A DNA stretch of 64,000 bases, from the NCBI RefSeq assembly GCF_016801865.2, contig NC_068937.1, forward strand, positions 69,977,930 to 70,041,929. Reading direction: 5' to 3'. Position numbers and translations under genes: made by a program. Positions 55,359 through 64,000 of this stretch are shown piece by piece. The DNA comes from Culex pipiens pallens. Taxonomy: Eukaryota > Arthropoda > Insecta > Diptera > Culicidae. Numbering within the stretch: position 1 is the stretch's first letter; every line of letters begins with the position of its first letter. Below the pieces are notes generated by a model, which saw only the letters and a list, made by a program, of their open reading frames with translations, made no database searches and was not told the DNA's origin.

Positions 55359-55452
55359 TAGCCATCAAACGAACGTACCAATAGGATCGCAGCAGTTTCC
55401 CGGTGTAGATCAGGCTTTAAACTTTCTGTCAAGCTGCTGTGAAGCATTCCAT

Positions 55453-55636
55453 AGGGGGATGGCGTCGCTATTTTTAGACCACGTTTTCCACTTTTTCTCA
55501 TCGAAACTGACCACTTTATCGACTTCATTTTGCTGGGCGAGATAGGACGCCGTCTATTTTTAGACGATGACTCAGCACTTTTCCACTCGTGCACTTAAAA
55601 AAACCAGGTGGCAGCACGATGTAACGACACGTCCCT
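55453..55636. mobile_element. MITE of the AGGGACGTG family, half copy
   Basis: From AGGGGGATGGCGTCGC to GACACGTCCCT, between duplicated AT (55451-55452, 55637-55638). Near-identical in content to 59801-59984. Confidence 0.75.
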
Positions 55637-55646
55637 ATGACAGCTG

Positions 55647-55783
55647 CCCAGTCACGACGTTCTAGCAGATTCTAGCAGAATTCTTACAGAGCTGGATATT
55701 CTTACAGCATTCTAGCAGAATTGTTCTACCGTTCTAGCAGGATTCTGGCAGAACCAGCTCTGCTAGAATATTTCGTGACTGGG
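55647..55783. mobile_element. MITE with CCCAGTCACGACG ends, 137 bp
   Basis: CCCAGTCACGACGTTCTAGC left, with right end TTTCGTGACTGGG; apparent TG duplication. Composed of TTCTAGCAGAATTC-type words like the 1.1-kb relative at 15918. Confidence 0.75.
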
Positions 55784-56249
55784 TGTGGATGTTTCACTCC
55801 ATGTTACCGGCTTACATCTCTCTTTTTAATTTCTCGATAAAGTTATCTAAGCCAGCTCTCACGCACACTAGTAGCACACCATTTGTTTTGCGCGTCGGTA
55901 CAAAATTTAACCCAGGGTGGCCACCTCGGGAAAAAAAACCGGGAAAACCCTGGGCATTTTTTCCAACAGGAGAAAACCGGGAAAAACTCGGGAATACGAC
56001 TTATAAACCGGGAAAATATTTTAAGTTTAGTTAAAATTCGACAAATTTCTCTTAAATGAATTCAATTTATACTTTTCTCTATTAGAATATTATTCCAATA
56101 TTATTCTAGTTATTCTAAATCAAGAATTGGGGAAAATAATGTTTAAATTTGTGTAATAGACTCAAGCTACTCGGTTTTGGATTTTTTTTTTCTGTTGAGT
56201 ATTCATGATATTTTTCTTTGGCGAACTTGCTTTAAAAAAAATTGTTCAA

Positions 56250-56850
56250 GGCCATGCTGTAGACTTGGCGCTATTGCAAGATTCCTACTCAAAACAAGGT
56301 GTCTGTAGGCTTGAAACAGTGAGGTAATCCCAACCGGACCCTAAGATAACAGTTTTCGTGAGTTGCGCGTATTCACGACAGATGGCAAGTGGGCCTCGTC
56401 GGAGTCCACCCATCAAATACGCAACTCAAAATTTACATAGGAAACTTTTTTTTTCAACCGTTCTAGACTAATATTTGAACGTAGCGTATCTTTAAACAAG
56501 TTTTTAAAGAAAATGTTTCCAGAATGCTTATTTTGTCGTTTTAAAAAAAATTACATTAAAATGAAAAAAGTGATCAGAAATGGTTTTTAATCGTGTTTTT
56601 TACCGTTGTACATAAAAATTGACATAGGGCTTTAGTACCCAATTCGCCCCAGTTGACGGTACGCTCAGTTTGTATGGGAGCTGTCAACATGCTCCCGGGC
56701 TGGGTAATCCAAACCTCTTTTTCCACCTAAGCTCCCATCCTCCCCAGGATTCGAACTGACGAACTTTGGTAGTGAGTTGGTTAGGCCTGGGCCATTGACT
56801 TCCTCATTTAACGGAGGCGTGATCAAACAAATTCTAGATTAAATTTTCAA
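56250..56850 (-). mobile_element. tRNA-derived SINE, family S2, copy 3, interrupted
   Basis: 56250-56340 carries the body (CAAGATTCCTACTCAAAACA) and 56703-56850 the head (AGGATTCGAACTGACG). Between them lies ~360 bp flanked by GGTAATCC on both sides (56333-56340, 56703-56710), an 8-bp duplication; the insert's right end CTCCCGGGCTG suggests an hAT-type MITE. Confidence 0.6.
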
Positions 56851-57062
56851 AACAACCTATCCCTCATGGGTTTTCTATGCAGATAGGACCTTTTGAAAAT
56901 TTAATCTAGAAATCTCGTCTCGTAAAATGCCACAGGGGCCAGAAGCAACCACGATTAACAATACATTACCGGACCCGGTTTAAAAATACAATTGTTTGAT
57001 AAGCTGCAATTTTTACGATCAAGTTCACGTGGTAATAGGAAATTTACTCAGTCGTATGAAGG

Positions 57063-57137
57063 GAAAGGCGTGGCTGAATGGTTACGCTGTTCGCTTTGTA
57101 AGCGAAAGGTTCTGGGTTCGATTCCCATCTGCTCCTA
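57063..57137 (+). other. tRNA-like sequence (loop TTTGTAA)
   Basis: Contains TGGCTGAATGGTTACGC (A-box), a perfect 5-bp anticodon stem TTCGC/GCGAA and GGGTTCGATTCCC (B-box), but the acceptor arm does not pair. A relative on the minus strand is at 62340-62425. A SINE head is more likely than a tRNA-Thr gene. Confidence 0.45.
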
Positions 57138-57189
57138 TCGAGAAATTATGAAAAAGAAGGAATTCTGAATACTTGAATATGAACGAAAA

Positions 57190-57272
57190 ATTCATTGCCT
57201 CGCGGCGGGGTTCGATCCCCCGTCCTTTGGGTCAGCAGACAAAAATGCTAACCACCAGACCACCGAGGCTTA
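57190..57272 (-). other. tRNA-like sequence
   Basis: Minus strand: GCCTCGGTGGTCTGGTGGTT at the 5' side and GGGATCGAACCCCGCC with GCGAGGC at the 3' side, so the acceptor pairs in part (GCCTCG/CGAGGC). Anticodon arm unclear. Confidence 0.4.
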
Positions 57273-57574
57273 GTTGACTAGAAGGATTAAGAATGCTATA
57301 AGAATCCAAGAAACTTGATTGGAATCTGTGTACCTAAGAACAGGAAATGCAATATTGAATGCAAGTTGAATTCAAGGACACTTACTGGTTGCATAATTGT
57401 TAGGCGAATAATGAACTTTCAACACGACCAGAATTCACCACAAAAGCTTGGTGAACCGAATTGGAAAGCTTCCAAAATGAATCCAAGAACATACGAAGAA
57501 TTAAGGACTATAAATAGATTTGACCGGCCGCATCACTTACCACGGTGAATCCTGGCTTCACACCCATCTTAGGA

Positions 57575-57735
57575 TTCATCCGTAAAGTACGTCACGCTAA
57601 AATCAGCCAAAATTTACCCCCCCCCCCCCTCCCCCCCTTTGTCACGCTTTTCCTATACTTATAACACGCAATGTCACACTTGCTCAGACCCCCCCCCTCC
57701 CCTCCTAGAGCGTGACATACTTTATGGATGACGCC
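57575..57735. mobile_element. MITE with CATCCGTAAAGTACGTCACG ends
   Basis: Left ATCCGTAAAGTACGTCACGC pairs with right GCGTGACATACTTTATGGAT; two C-runs inside. Related in style to the GGGACCATCC family. Confidence 0.65.
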
Positions 57736-58005
57736 TTACTAACACCCTCAAACCTCACGTGATACTTTGTCGAAGACGCAGCCGATTTAGCGGTCTTCAT
57801 CACTTAAGTATCGGACTAAAAATTCCTATCCACTTCCCCTTGTCCCGTGTCGTGGCCGGAGCTGTGATTGGCTAGCATGATAGTGACATTTGAAAGTTGC
57901 GAAGTGGTGATGATTGGTTCCTACTCTTCATCTGTGGTCCACGGAGCAATTCTTGGAGGTCCTGGTCAATAACAGAGTAGCAACTACGGGTAGACACCAA
58001 TGCAA

Positions 58006-58250
58006 TGCTATGCTATGCAATAATCTAATCTAATCTAATCGAACACAAGCGCAGCCAGTCCGAAGAAAGCATCCGGGAAGAACTTATGGTTAGATTACGC
58101 CTCAAGTTCTTTCTTGTCATTATTAATGATTGCAGTACTTTCGAGGACCCCCGAAATTTATTACACTCACTAAAGCGGCCCGGCCTACTGCGTTGCATTA
58201 ACCGCAAGAGACAGATTCTATGAACGGAACCCACATTTCATGGAATCATC
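58006..58250 (-). repeat. ATGCT/AATCT microsatellite and adjoining repeat
   Basis: 58006-58040 is a short pentamer array (ATGCT, then AATCT). The next part holds GGTTAGATTACGCCTCAAGT, also found near 51165 (GGTTGGATTACGCCTCAAGT), so it is dispersed. The 69-codon minus-strand ORF over it is not convincing. Confidence 0.5.
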
Positions 58251-58429
58251 AGGGGAAGAAGAAGAAGTGGGGACATACCGTATCAACCACTTCGAGTTAT
58301 TTATATAATATGGTGTGTAGTGTGTGTAGGGGAATCGTTGGGAAAGGGATTGTTGTAATATATAGTAAATGACCTTGTGACATTATTTCACCACTACGGA
58401 TTAATTCACTCAAGGGGTGTCAACCCCTC

Positions 58430-58500
58430 GGTGGCCGAGTGTCTAGAGCATCTGACTACCAATCCAAAGGTGTGAATTCGAATCCCACCTGATTCCATGC
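58430..58500 (+). other. tRNA-like sequence
   Basis: A-box-like TGGCCGAGTGTCTAGAGC, then CTACCAATCCAAAGG and B-box GAATTCGAATCCC. Followed by a T-run (58502-58510), the usual Pol III terminator, so it could be transcribed. Confidence 0.45.
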
Positions 58501-58544
58501 GTTTTTTTTGTTCATATTCAAAGTTCATTTATAGTCGAATAATT

Positions 58545-58735
58545 TCAAGGAGACCGGTCGGGAATCGAACCCTGAACCTCCCTGGTAACATTTTAGGTTT
58601 TAAGTAGGCCATAAAAGCCTATTGAAGCCGTATGAGGGTTTCCAGAACCATGATAAAACCTGTAAGTTTAAAAATGTTACTAGGGCTCCCGCTTATGAGG
58701 CGGGAGCCGTAGCCATTAAGCCACGGGCCGGTCTA
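58545..58735 (-). other. tRNA-like sequence with CAT anticodon loop, split by a MITE
   Basis: Minus strand: acceptor GACCGGC/ACCGGTC pairs 6 of 7, D-arm TGGCTTAATGGCTAC, a perfect 7-bp anticodon arm CTCCCGC/GCGGGAG around CTCATAA, and GGGTTCGATTCCC. A ~102-bp inverted-repeat insert (58584-58685) lies between the anticodon arm and the T-arm. Confidence 0.5.
58584..58685. mobile_element. Small MITE (GGTAACATTTT ends)
   Basis: GGTAACATTTTAGGTTTTA left; AAACTTTTAA-type right end reading AAAATGTTACTAG on the plus strand. Sits in the tRNA-like sequence. Confidence 0.55.
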
Positions 58736-59589
58736 TGCTATGCTATGCAATAGAAAATTTACTCAGTCGTATGTTTTTAGAAGTCTTATTTCAATAAGTA
58801 TTGAATTTGATAAGCACAATGAACAATCGACTAAATTCATCCGTTTTATTTTATTATGTATTTCAATATCAACTAAAGGGTGCACAGCAGCCAAGGAAGT
58901 TGTTGTCTTCTTATTCCATTTTTTTTTTCAAATTTACGGATTTAACCCTTCATCAATATGATTGTAAAAATAGTCAAAATCTGCTTTATTGTTTTGTAGA
59001 CAGTACTTTAGAGGATGAATTAAACAGTATGCCGATAGTTTCTATAATTTTGAAGATACTAAAATTTGCGTACCAAAAATCATGGTGCAAAAAGCTCTGC
59101 TTGATGTGCGCCGATAAAAAAAAAGTTTCGGATAATCGAGTCTGAAACCAATTTATGATGGAATTTCAAAAATCTGTTTTTAGTAGTATTTTTTAAGATG
59201 ATTTTTGGCTTTCTCATTCTGTTGCGGCAACTGGCAACGGTTATTGGGCAAGGTGGACTGTCTTCAATTTGAGCGGACTGTAAACACTCAAGGGATTTTC
59301 TTGGGGTCCGATTTTGGCACAGAAAGCATGCGATACTTCCGTAAAACTACAAAAACCTTTATACACCCAAAGAAAAAATATAGCTCAATATCTGCAACAG
59401 TCGATTTGCTGCAAAAAATGTCACATTTATAAAAAATTTTGCAGTAAGCCCGTAGATCATTTTTGCCCGCGTGTAAACATGTCAGCGATCTGCAGTTCTC
59501 ACCAACACATATAATGCTGGCCCGTCCTCGAGCAACACTCCAAAGAGAAGGATATGTTGGTGCTCTTTCACTCACATTTCATCAAGTGT

Positions 59590-59655
59590 CCATGGCGCGG
59601 TGGTAGCGTGTCGGATCAATAACCAAGAAGTTGGTGGTTCAGTCCTCGTTCTGAT
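59590..59655 (+). other. tRNA-like sequence
   Basis: GGCGCGGTGGTAGCGTGTCGG (A-box region, trimmed at its ends) and GGTGGTTCAGTCC (B-box), followed by a T-run at 59661. Arms pair poorly. Confidence 0.35.
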
Positions 59656-59800
59656 AAGGGTTTTTTTGTGAAATACAACCAAAAAGCCGTCGGTATTGTC
59701 GATAATTGTCGGTAACGGGCAAAAATGTCATACCCCTACATCGCAAAAAATGCATGAGGACAGATTTCATGCAGAATCTGATATACATTCATGCCACCAT

Positions 59801-59984
59801 AGGAGGATGGCGTCGCTATTTTTAGACCACGTTTTCCACTTTTTCTCATCGAAACCGACTACTTTATCGACTTCATTTTGCTGGGCGAGATAGGGCGCCG
59901 TCTATTTTTAGACGATGACTCAGCACTTTTACACTCTTGCGCTTAAAAAAACCAGGTGGCAGCACGATGTAACGACACGTCCCT
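59801..59984. mobile_element. MITE of the AGGGACGTG family, half copy
   Basis: AGGAGGATGGCGTCGC to GACACGTCCCT between AT and AT. See 24383-24717 and 55453-55636. Confidence 0.75.
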
Positions 59985-60036
59985 ATGCATCACAATCTTG
60001 CGACCGCCGGTTGGGTGTATTTTCTCATATATTTAC

Positions 60037-60231
60037 TGTAGACGTTGGGCCCAGAGGAAGACGCGGATTATTAATAAAACACATCACTGGCGGCTAATAA
60101 CTTTTATTGCCGCCACCACTCGCGTGTCCGACCGCGGTACACTCTGATTGTCACTAACTAACTCTTCTCATCTCTAGACGTCAACCATAGTTGATCTGTC
60201 AGCCAGTGTTGACCAGGGTTAGATTCCTACA
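60037..60231 (-). repeat. LTR (195 bp) with adjoining polypurine tract, minus strand
   Basis: On the minus strand it begins TGTAGGAATCT and ends AACGTCTACA. It contains AATAAAAG. It is preceded by the purine tract AAGGAAGAGAGGGA (60232-60245), which marks it as a 3' LTR. No second LTR is found within the window. Confidence 0.5.
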
Positions 60232-60245
60232 TCCCTCTCTTCCTT

Positions 60246-61560
60246 GAAAATGATAGATACTTCACAATTGATAATTTAACAGTTTAGCAAACTAGATTGT
60301 CCTCATAATTGCCCTGATCTGAACACACGAGTGGATTTATTTTTAATCTAGTATTTGTTGATAACAATAGTATTATAATCTTATATCTTTTGCTGAGTCA
60401 AACGAGCATTTATGTTTACAGTATAATCTCTTGTCACGTCCTTTGCACTTTGAACTAAGCCATTACACTCAATGAAGTTTTGTCCTTTCACTCTCCTTTC
60501 TTAGCTGTTCAATTTAATTGTTGCTCCGTCACATTTATTAATCTTGTAATTGTAAAACCATAATTCACTACAGTTAACCGCTATCCAATCGATCCAGTAC
60601 TACCTCCTCCTTCACTTAAAACAATTTAATTTAAAGTTAATAGAATGCTAAGCGTTTCCCTATTTTCCTATAATTTGAGCAAATTTACTCAATAGATTAA
60701 TGAGTCTAAAATCTTGTACGCAGCATTTTTCAGATAGTATTTTTTTATAGATTCCAATGCAAATAATATTATATTTTATAAGACACTTGTTTCAGCCTCT
60801 TTGTAAAAAAATGACTTGTTTTTTTTTTGTTCCCTTTGTTTTGAGTCCGGTAGATTTGAATGAATAAAGATAATCCTCAACTATCGTTTCACAATTCTAT
60901 ATCTTAAAACAATAACAGTCGCTCAAATAAGTTGTTTGCGGAAACAAGCTGGAGCAGTTCTTTGCGCTGCAAGAGCTGATGGGAAAGTACCTATGCCCTG
61001 CAGTTAAAGTCTTAGCCTTAATTAACTAACTGACAAATTTTCTGTGATATAAACTTAAGCTTTCCTATCCTTTTTCTTCTCCCCTAGCAAAAGTAGCAGT
61101 TGTTTTAAACAGTTTTATCTGCTCTCGCATAATTTATTGAAATTACTGAACTTATTTCATCCAATGATTGTATCTGAATTATTTTGTAGCTGTAAGTATC
61201 TCCAAAACTCTGCATTTTGTAATTAGTTAGGCAAAATGTATTATGATAAATGTAACTAATAAACATGAATTGAATATAAATTATTTCTCATTCATTGTCT
61301 TATGGAGTTACCGATTATTAACAATTTCACGGTGCCTATCAATCAGAGCCCCCTGCATCAATACTCCTTCACACATTCCCCAGCATTTAATCAACCCCAT
61401 AAAGCAGCGTCTCCAAAATTACTTACCACAACACCTAACTATTTGTACAATCAAATTATAACGGAATTGGGTCCGTCAACCTAACAATTCTGGAATACGA
61501 AGACAACTTCGCACCCCCAAACAGAACCCTATCTTGCAACCATCCTCCTTCAAATCTTAA
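60246..61560 (-). other. AT-rich DNA, possible LTR-element interior
   Basis: Very AT-rich, no coding seen. If the LTR call is right, this is the internal region of a non-coding or decayed LTR element. Confidence 0.35.
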
Positions 61561-61569
61561 GGACATCCC

Positions 61570-61800
61570 TTAGTTCATCAGCAGTCTCCAGGTGAGCCGG
61601 CAGCCAACTCGGCTCCGGGCCGCACACACTCCGTCCAGGTCGGCACCCCGCCCGCCTGGCTCTCTTGCCATGCGCACGACCCAAAGGTAAACCCAGGTGA
61701 CTCTCTGAAAACCCGGTTTGCCGTTGAGCTGCACTAGCTCGTGGTTCATCCTTCTCCTCTGTGTGTTGTTCACGCGGAATTCGGCCTAACGCAGTAAGAC
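61570..61800 (-). pseudogene. RTE LINE 3' fragment
   Basis: Minus-strand text RRRMNHELVQLNGKPG matches the C-terminal RRRMNHELAQLYNEPS of the RTE copy at 43906-46701, followed by diverged basic sequence. A short relic. Confidence 0.6.
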
Positions 61801-62069
61801 CTCTCCGAACGAACTACGTGTGCTGGCAAAACCTCCTCCTCCTGTGACCTGTTGCTAATGAAACTCAGTAATAAAAAAAAGTATTTTGTAGGTTTAATCA
61901 CTGATTGTGTTATAGTATTTAAGAGCAGGTTAAAGTTTGGCTTTACAACTTCTACATTATTAGAACACAATATCTTGCCTCTTGTATACGTTTGATGAGT
62001 ACATAACCTTAACGAATTAAAACAACCAACAAAACAAACCTTCCACTTTAACGTTCCCAGATCTTTTAT

Positions 62070-62330
62070 GGCCCCTATTGTAAGATTCTGCTCGCACCTA
62101 GGAGTCTGAAGGCTTGAACGGGAAGAGCACCCAAACCTCTTTTTACTCCTTCCACCCACGGATTCGATCTGACGATCTTTGGATTGCAAGTCCAGCCGCC
62201 GACCAGCGACTCTACCGGAGCAGGTTTGGTTTGGTGTGTTGTTTGTTCGTATATCAGGGAGACGACTTCTACACCTGGAATTACTCTACGGCCTAACAAC
62301 AACTAAGGGCGAAGACCAGCGTTTTACTCC
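62070..62330 (-). mobile_element. tRNA-derived SINE, family S2, copy 4
   Basis: Body GTAAGATTCTGCTCGCACCT near 62080, head GGATTGCAAGTCC and ATTCGATCTG, ending near CTCTACCGGAGCAGG. Confidence 0.6.
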
Positions 62331-62339
62331 CCATCCGAA

Positions 62340-62425
62340 TGGAAGTCAATAGAAGATGGGAAACGAACCCCTGATCATCCGCTTACAACGCGAACAGCGT
62401 AACCATTCGACCACGCCTGCACCCA
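62340..62425 (-). other. tRNA-like sequence (relative of 57063-57137)
   Basis: Minus strand: GGCGTGGTCGAATGGTTACG, then TTCGCGTTGTAAGCGGA, then GGGGTTCGTTTCCC. Confidence 0.4.
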
Positions 62426-62754
62426 AACGAATTACCAAATACCCTAAACTTTCCTGTTACTTTTCAATCATTTCAACTGTTAACTTGTGCAAAAATGATC
62501 CCTAATGGCACTACTGAACTTCCTTAAAAATATCCTTGTAGTTTGTACCTTGATTTCCTAACTTTAACAGTAACTGTTACTTACGACAATGTTACAATGT
62601 TGACGAATACAAATCTTTCTAACTTCACCTTTCGATGATCATACACAAGCCTGCAGCCCCTACCCCAGGCCTAAATATTAACAAGCCATCTATACGCTAG
62701 GCAGAGCGAAAATCCAGAAGCCACCTCTTCATCATGCTTCCGTGTAATTATCCG

Positions 62755-63125
62755 CAAGCCATCTCTCCCCCAGGCATGAGTGAACAATCACAAGCCTCTT
62801 CTTCCCCAGGCCTTACAGCAGATATTCACGAGCCATCTCTCCACCAGGCATGAGTGAACATCCACCAGCCTCCTCTTCACCAGGCTTCCATGTAATCATC
62901 CACAAGCCATCTCTCCACCAGGCATGAGTGGACAATCACAAGCCTCTTCTCCCCCAGGCCTTACAGCAGATATTCACGAGCCATCTCTCCACCAGGCATG
63001 AGTGAACATCCACCAGCCTCTCAACGGCACTAAGCCATCCCCCGGCACTAAGCCAACCTTCGGCACTAAGCCATCCTAATCCTAATCCTAATCCATCCAC
63101 CTTCGACACTAAGCCATCCATAACT
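62755..63125. repeat. Minisatellite with 148-bp period, then short AAGCCATCC repeats
   Basis: Units starting CAAGCCATCTCTCC at 62755 and 62903 are 148 bp apart and nearly identical. They are built from sub-units CACCAGGCATGAGTG. The end (63025-63120) repeats GGCACTAAGCCATCC four times and CCTAAT four times. Confidence 0.8.
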
Positions 63126-63126
63126 T

Positions 63127-63600
63127 TTTAGAACAAGATCACCAGATATCAGTTGCACTGAAGGATCAACTGTATCGTTGCTTCAAATCAGCCGTACGAT
63201 TTGTACACAACCTTCGCCGACGTGATACCACAGCAGCTGTCCGCAACACTATCCTTGGAATTGACTTGCCATCGAAATACCGCCTAAGGATCTGCAGTTT
63301 CATTAGACAAGCCGACTACGACAACCTACCAGACTACATCCATCAACACCTGCAACGCAGTCAGCAGCAGCGAACCCGCTGCTTCATCATCCCTAGACAC
63401 ACCACTTCAAGCGGAAAAAGTGTCCTGGTCCACGGAGCTACCTGCTGGAACGGTTTACCAATCGATTCTACTTAATTTAAGTTTAACGAATAGTTACAGT
63501 ACTCAGTTTGTATGGATTATTTCTATCAATTATATTGTTCCTACAGTTACTTCCTTGACCTGATAAAAAAGTTGTTAACTAACAGGTTATCGTTATAAAT
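63127..63600 (+). pseudogene. LINE 3' end (CR1/L2-group-like RT C-terminus)
   Basis: The frame is open from about 63132 to the stop at 63475. It has the typical RT tail of CR1/L2-like elements: AVRFVHNLRRRD, YRLRICSFIRQADY, RTRCFIIPRHTTSSG and CWNGLPIDST. The fragment lacks the RT core (no FADD), so it is a 5'-truncated copy. A short AT-rich 3' UTR follows. Confidence 0.65.
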
Positions 63601-63934
63601 AAACGCACAAATTACAATTACCTAAGTACACGCGTGCAAAAACAGTTCACAAGGCTGTCAAATTTCTAACCTTAGAACCGAGTCAGTTTCAGATTGAACT
63701 GAATTAAGCGCTGAACTGAAATGCGGCAACCATGCCTAACCAGCTTCCAAACGAATGCACAAATAGAAACGCTCTTTGAATTATGCCCACAAGATTCCAA
63801 TCACTTCAACCGACTACCAACTGTTTTCCATTTTGCGAGTGAAGAAATGAATCAAAATACCAGATTAACCTGTCGTCTTGTCTCTAGTGACCCTATTTGA
63901 ATGAAATAAGATCAAGACAACTTTCCTCTGACCG

Positions 63935-64000
63935 ACTGGCATTCTCGATTGCGAGATTCCTACTCGAAACTAGGTTACCGAAAGCTTGATCGTTGAGGCA
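63935..64000 (-). mobile_element. tRNA-derived SINE, family S2, copy 5, cut by the window edge
   Basis: TTCTCGATTGCGAGATTCCT is the same body start as at 42590; the head would lie past 64000. Confidence 0.6.

Larger units (their letters stand above)
53930..55379. mobile_element. TIR element with GGTACGTTCGTTTGA ends, opened by another element
   Basis: Ends GGTACGTTCGTTTGA / TCAAACGAACGTACC. The ~240-bp left part repeats GTGCGGCACT/AGTGCCGCAC words. The element at 54166-55358 sits near its right end between duplicated TA. Confidence 0.7.
55415..55837. mobile_element. Snapback MITE opened by two other MITEs
   Basis: Pieces 55415-55452, 55637-55646 and 55784-55837 match the snapback family in order. 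The left TCGAGAAATT end is missing and replaced by GTAGATCAGGCTT, a junction also seen near 53350. Confidence 0.75.

Noticed and set aside
58025..58234. 69-codon ORF on the minus strand
   Set aside because: It overlaps a pentamer microsatellite and a dispersed repeat; no protein-like features.

Overview
The window looks like mosquito (culicine, probably Culex) genomic DNA. Two spliced single-copy host genes sit in a sea of LINEs, TA-flanked MITEs, hAT and Helitron remnants, tRNA-derived SINEs and LTR elements. The species is an inference from the repeat types and the insect-like proteins; nothing in the sequence names it.

Layout. 1-1.1 kb holds the 3' end of an R1-clade LINE. 1.2-10.0 kb is a 5'-truncated Jockey-clade LINE. 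Its second ORF is split by a non-coding LTR retrotransposon (2744-7568; two 171-bp LTRs that look identical, 5-bp target duplication) and by an 880-bp hAT-type element (7787-8666; 8-bp target duplication). 12.07-18.57 kb (+) is a six-exon gene for a CCDC42/CFAP73-like axonemal coiled-coil protein of 354 aa. Its fourth intron holds a 'Russian doll' of MITEs inside one ~275-bp repeat. 18.6-24.8 kb is AT-rich repeat DNA, including a stretch where one 16-mer recurs six times. 24.8-29.6 kb is GC-richer and gene-like on the minus strand: diverged, repeated exon-intron modules and one complete spliced 168-codon ORF that I cannot name. 29.8-35.1 kb is again nested repeats (a CA microsatellite, and a foldback element carrying a TA-MITE and a Helitron).

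35.38-52.01 kb (-) is the complete clathrin heavy chain gene: seven coding exons and 1679 aa. The start codon lies in a 14-codon exon, separated from the rest by an 11.3-kb first intron. That intron holds an RTE-clade LINE, several MITEs, a SINE and a 1.6-kb hAT-type element with a perfect 8-bp duplication. 52-64 kb is intergenic: snapback MITEs, a TA-flanked transposon that carries two spliced, open exons of unknown origin, a dense set of tRNA-like sequences, one LTR with a polypurine tract, LINE fragments and a minisatellite.

The two host genes are not functionally linked: one belongs to motile cilia or sperm flagella, the other to vesicle coats. The most informative content is the transposon stratigraphy. 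Target-site duplications and uninterrupted reference copies inside the same window allow insertion orders to be read directly.
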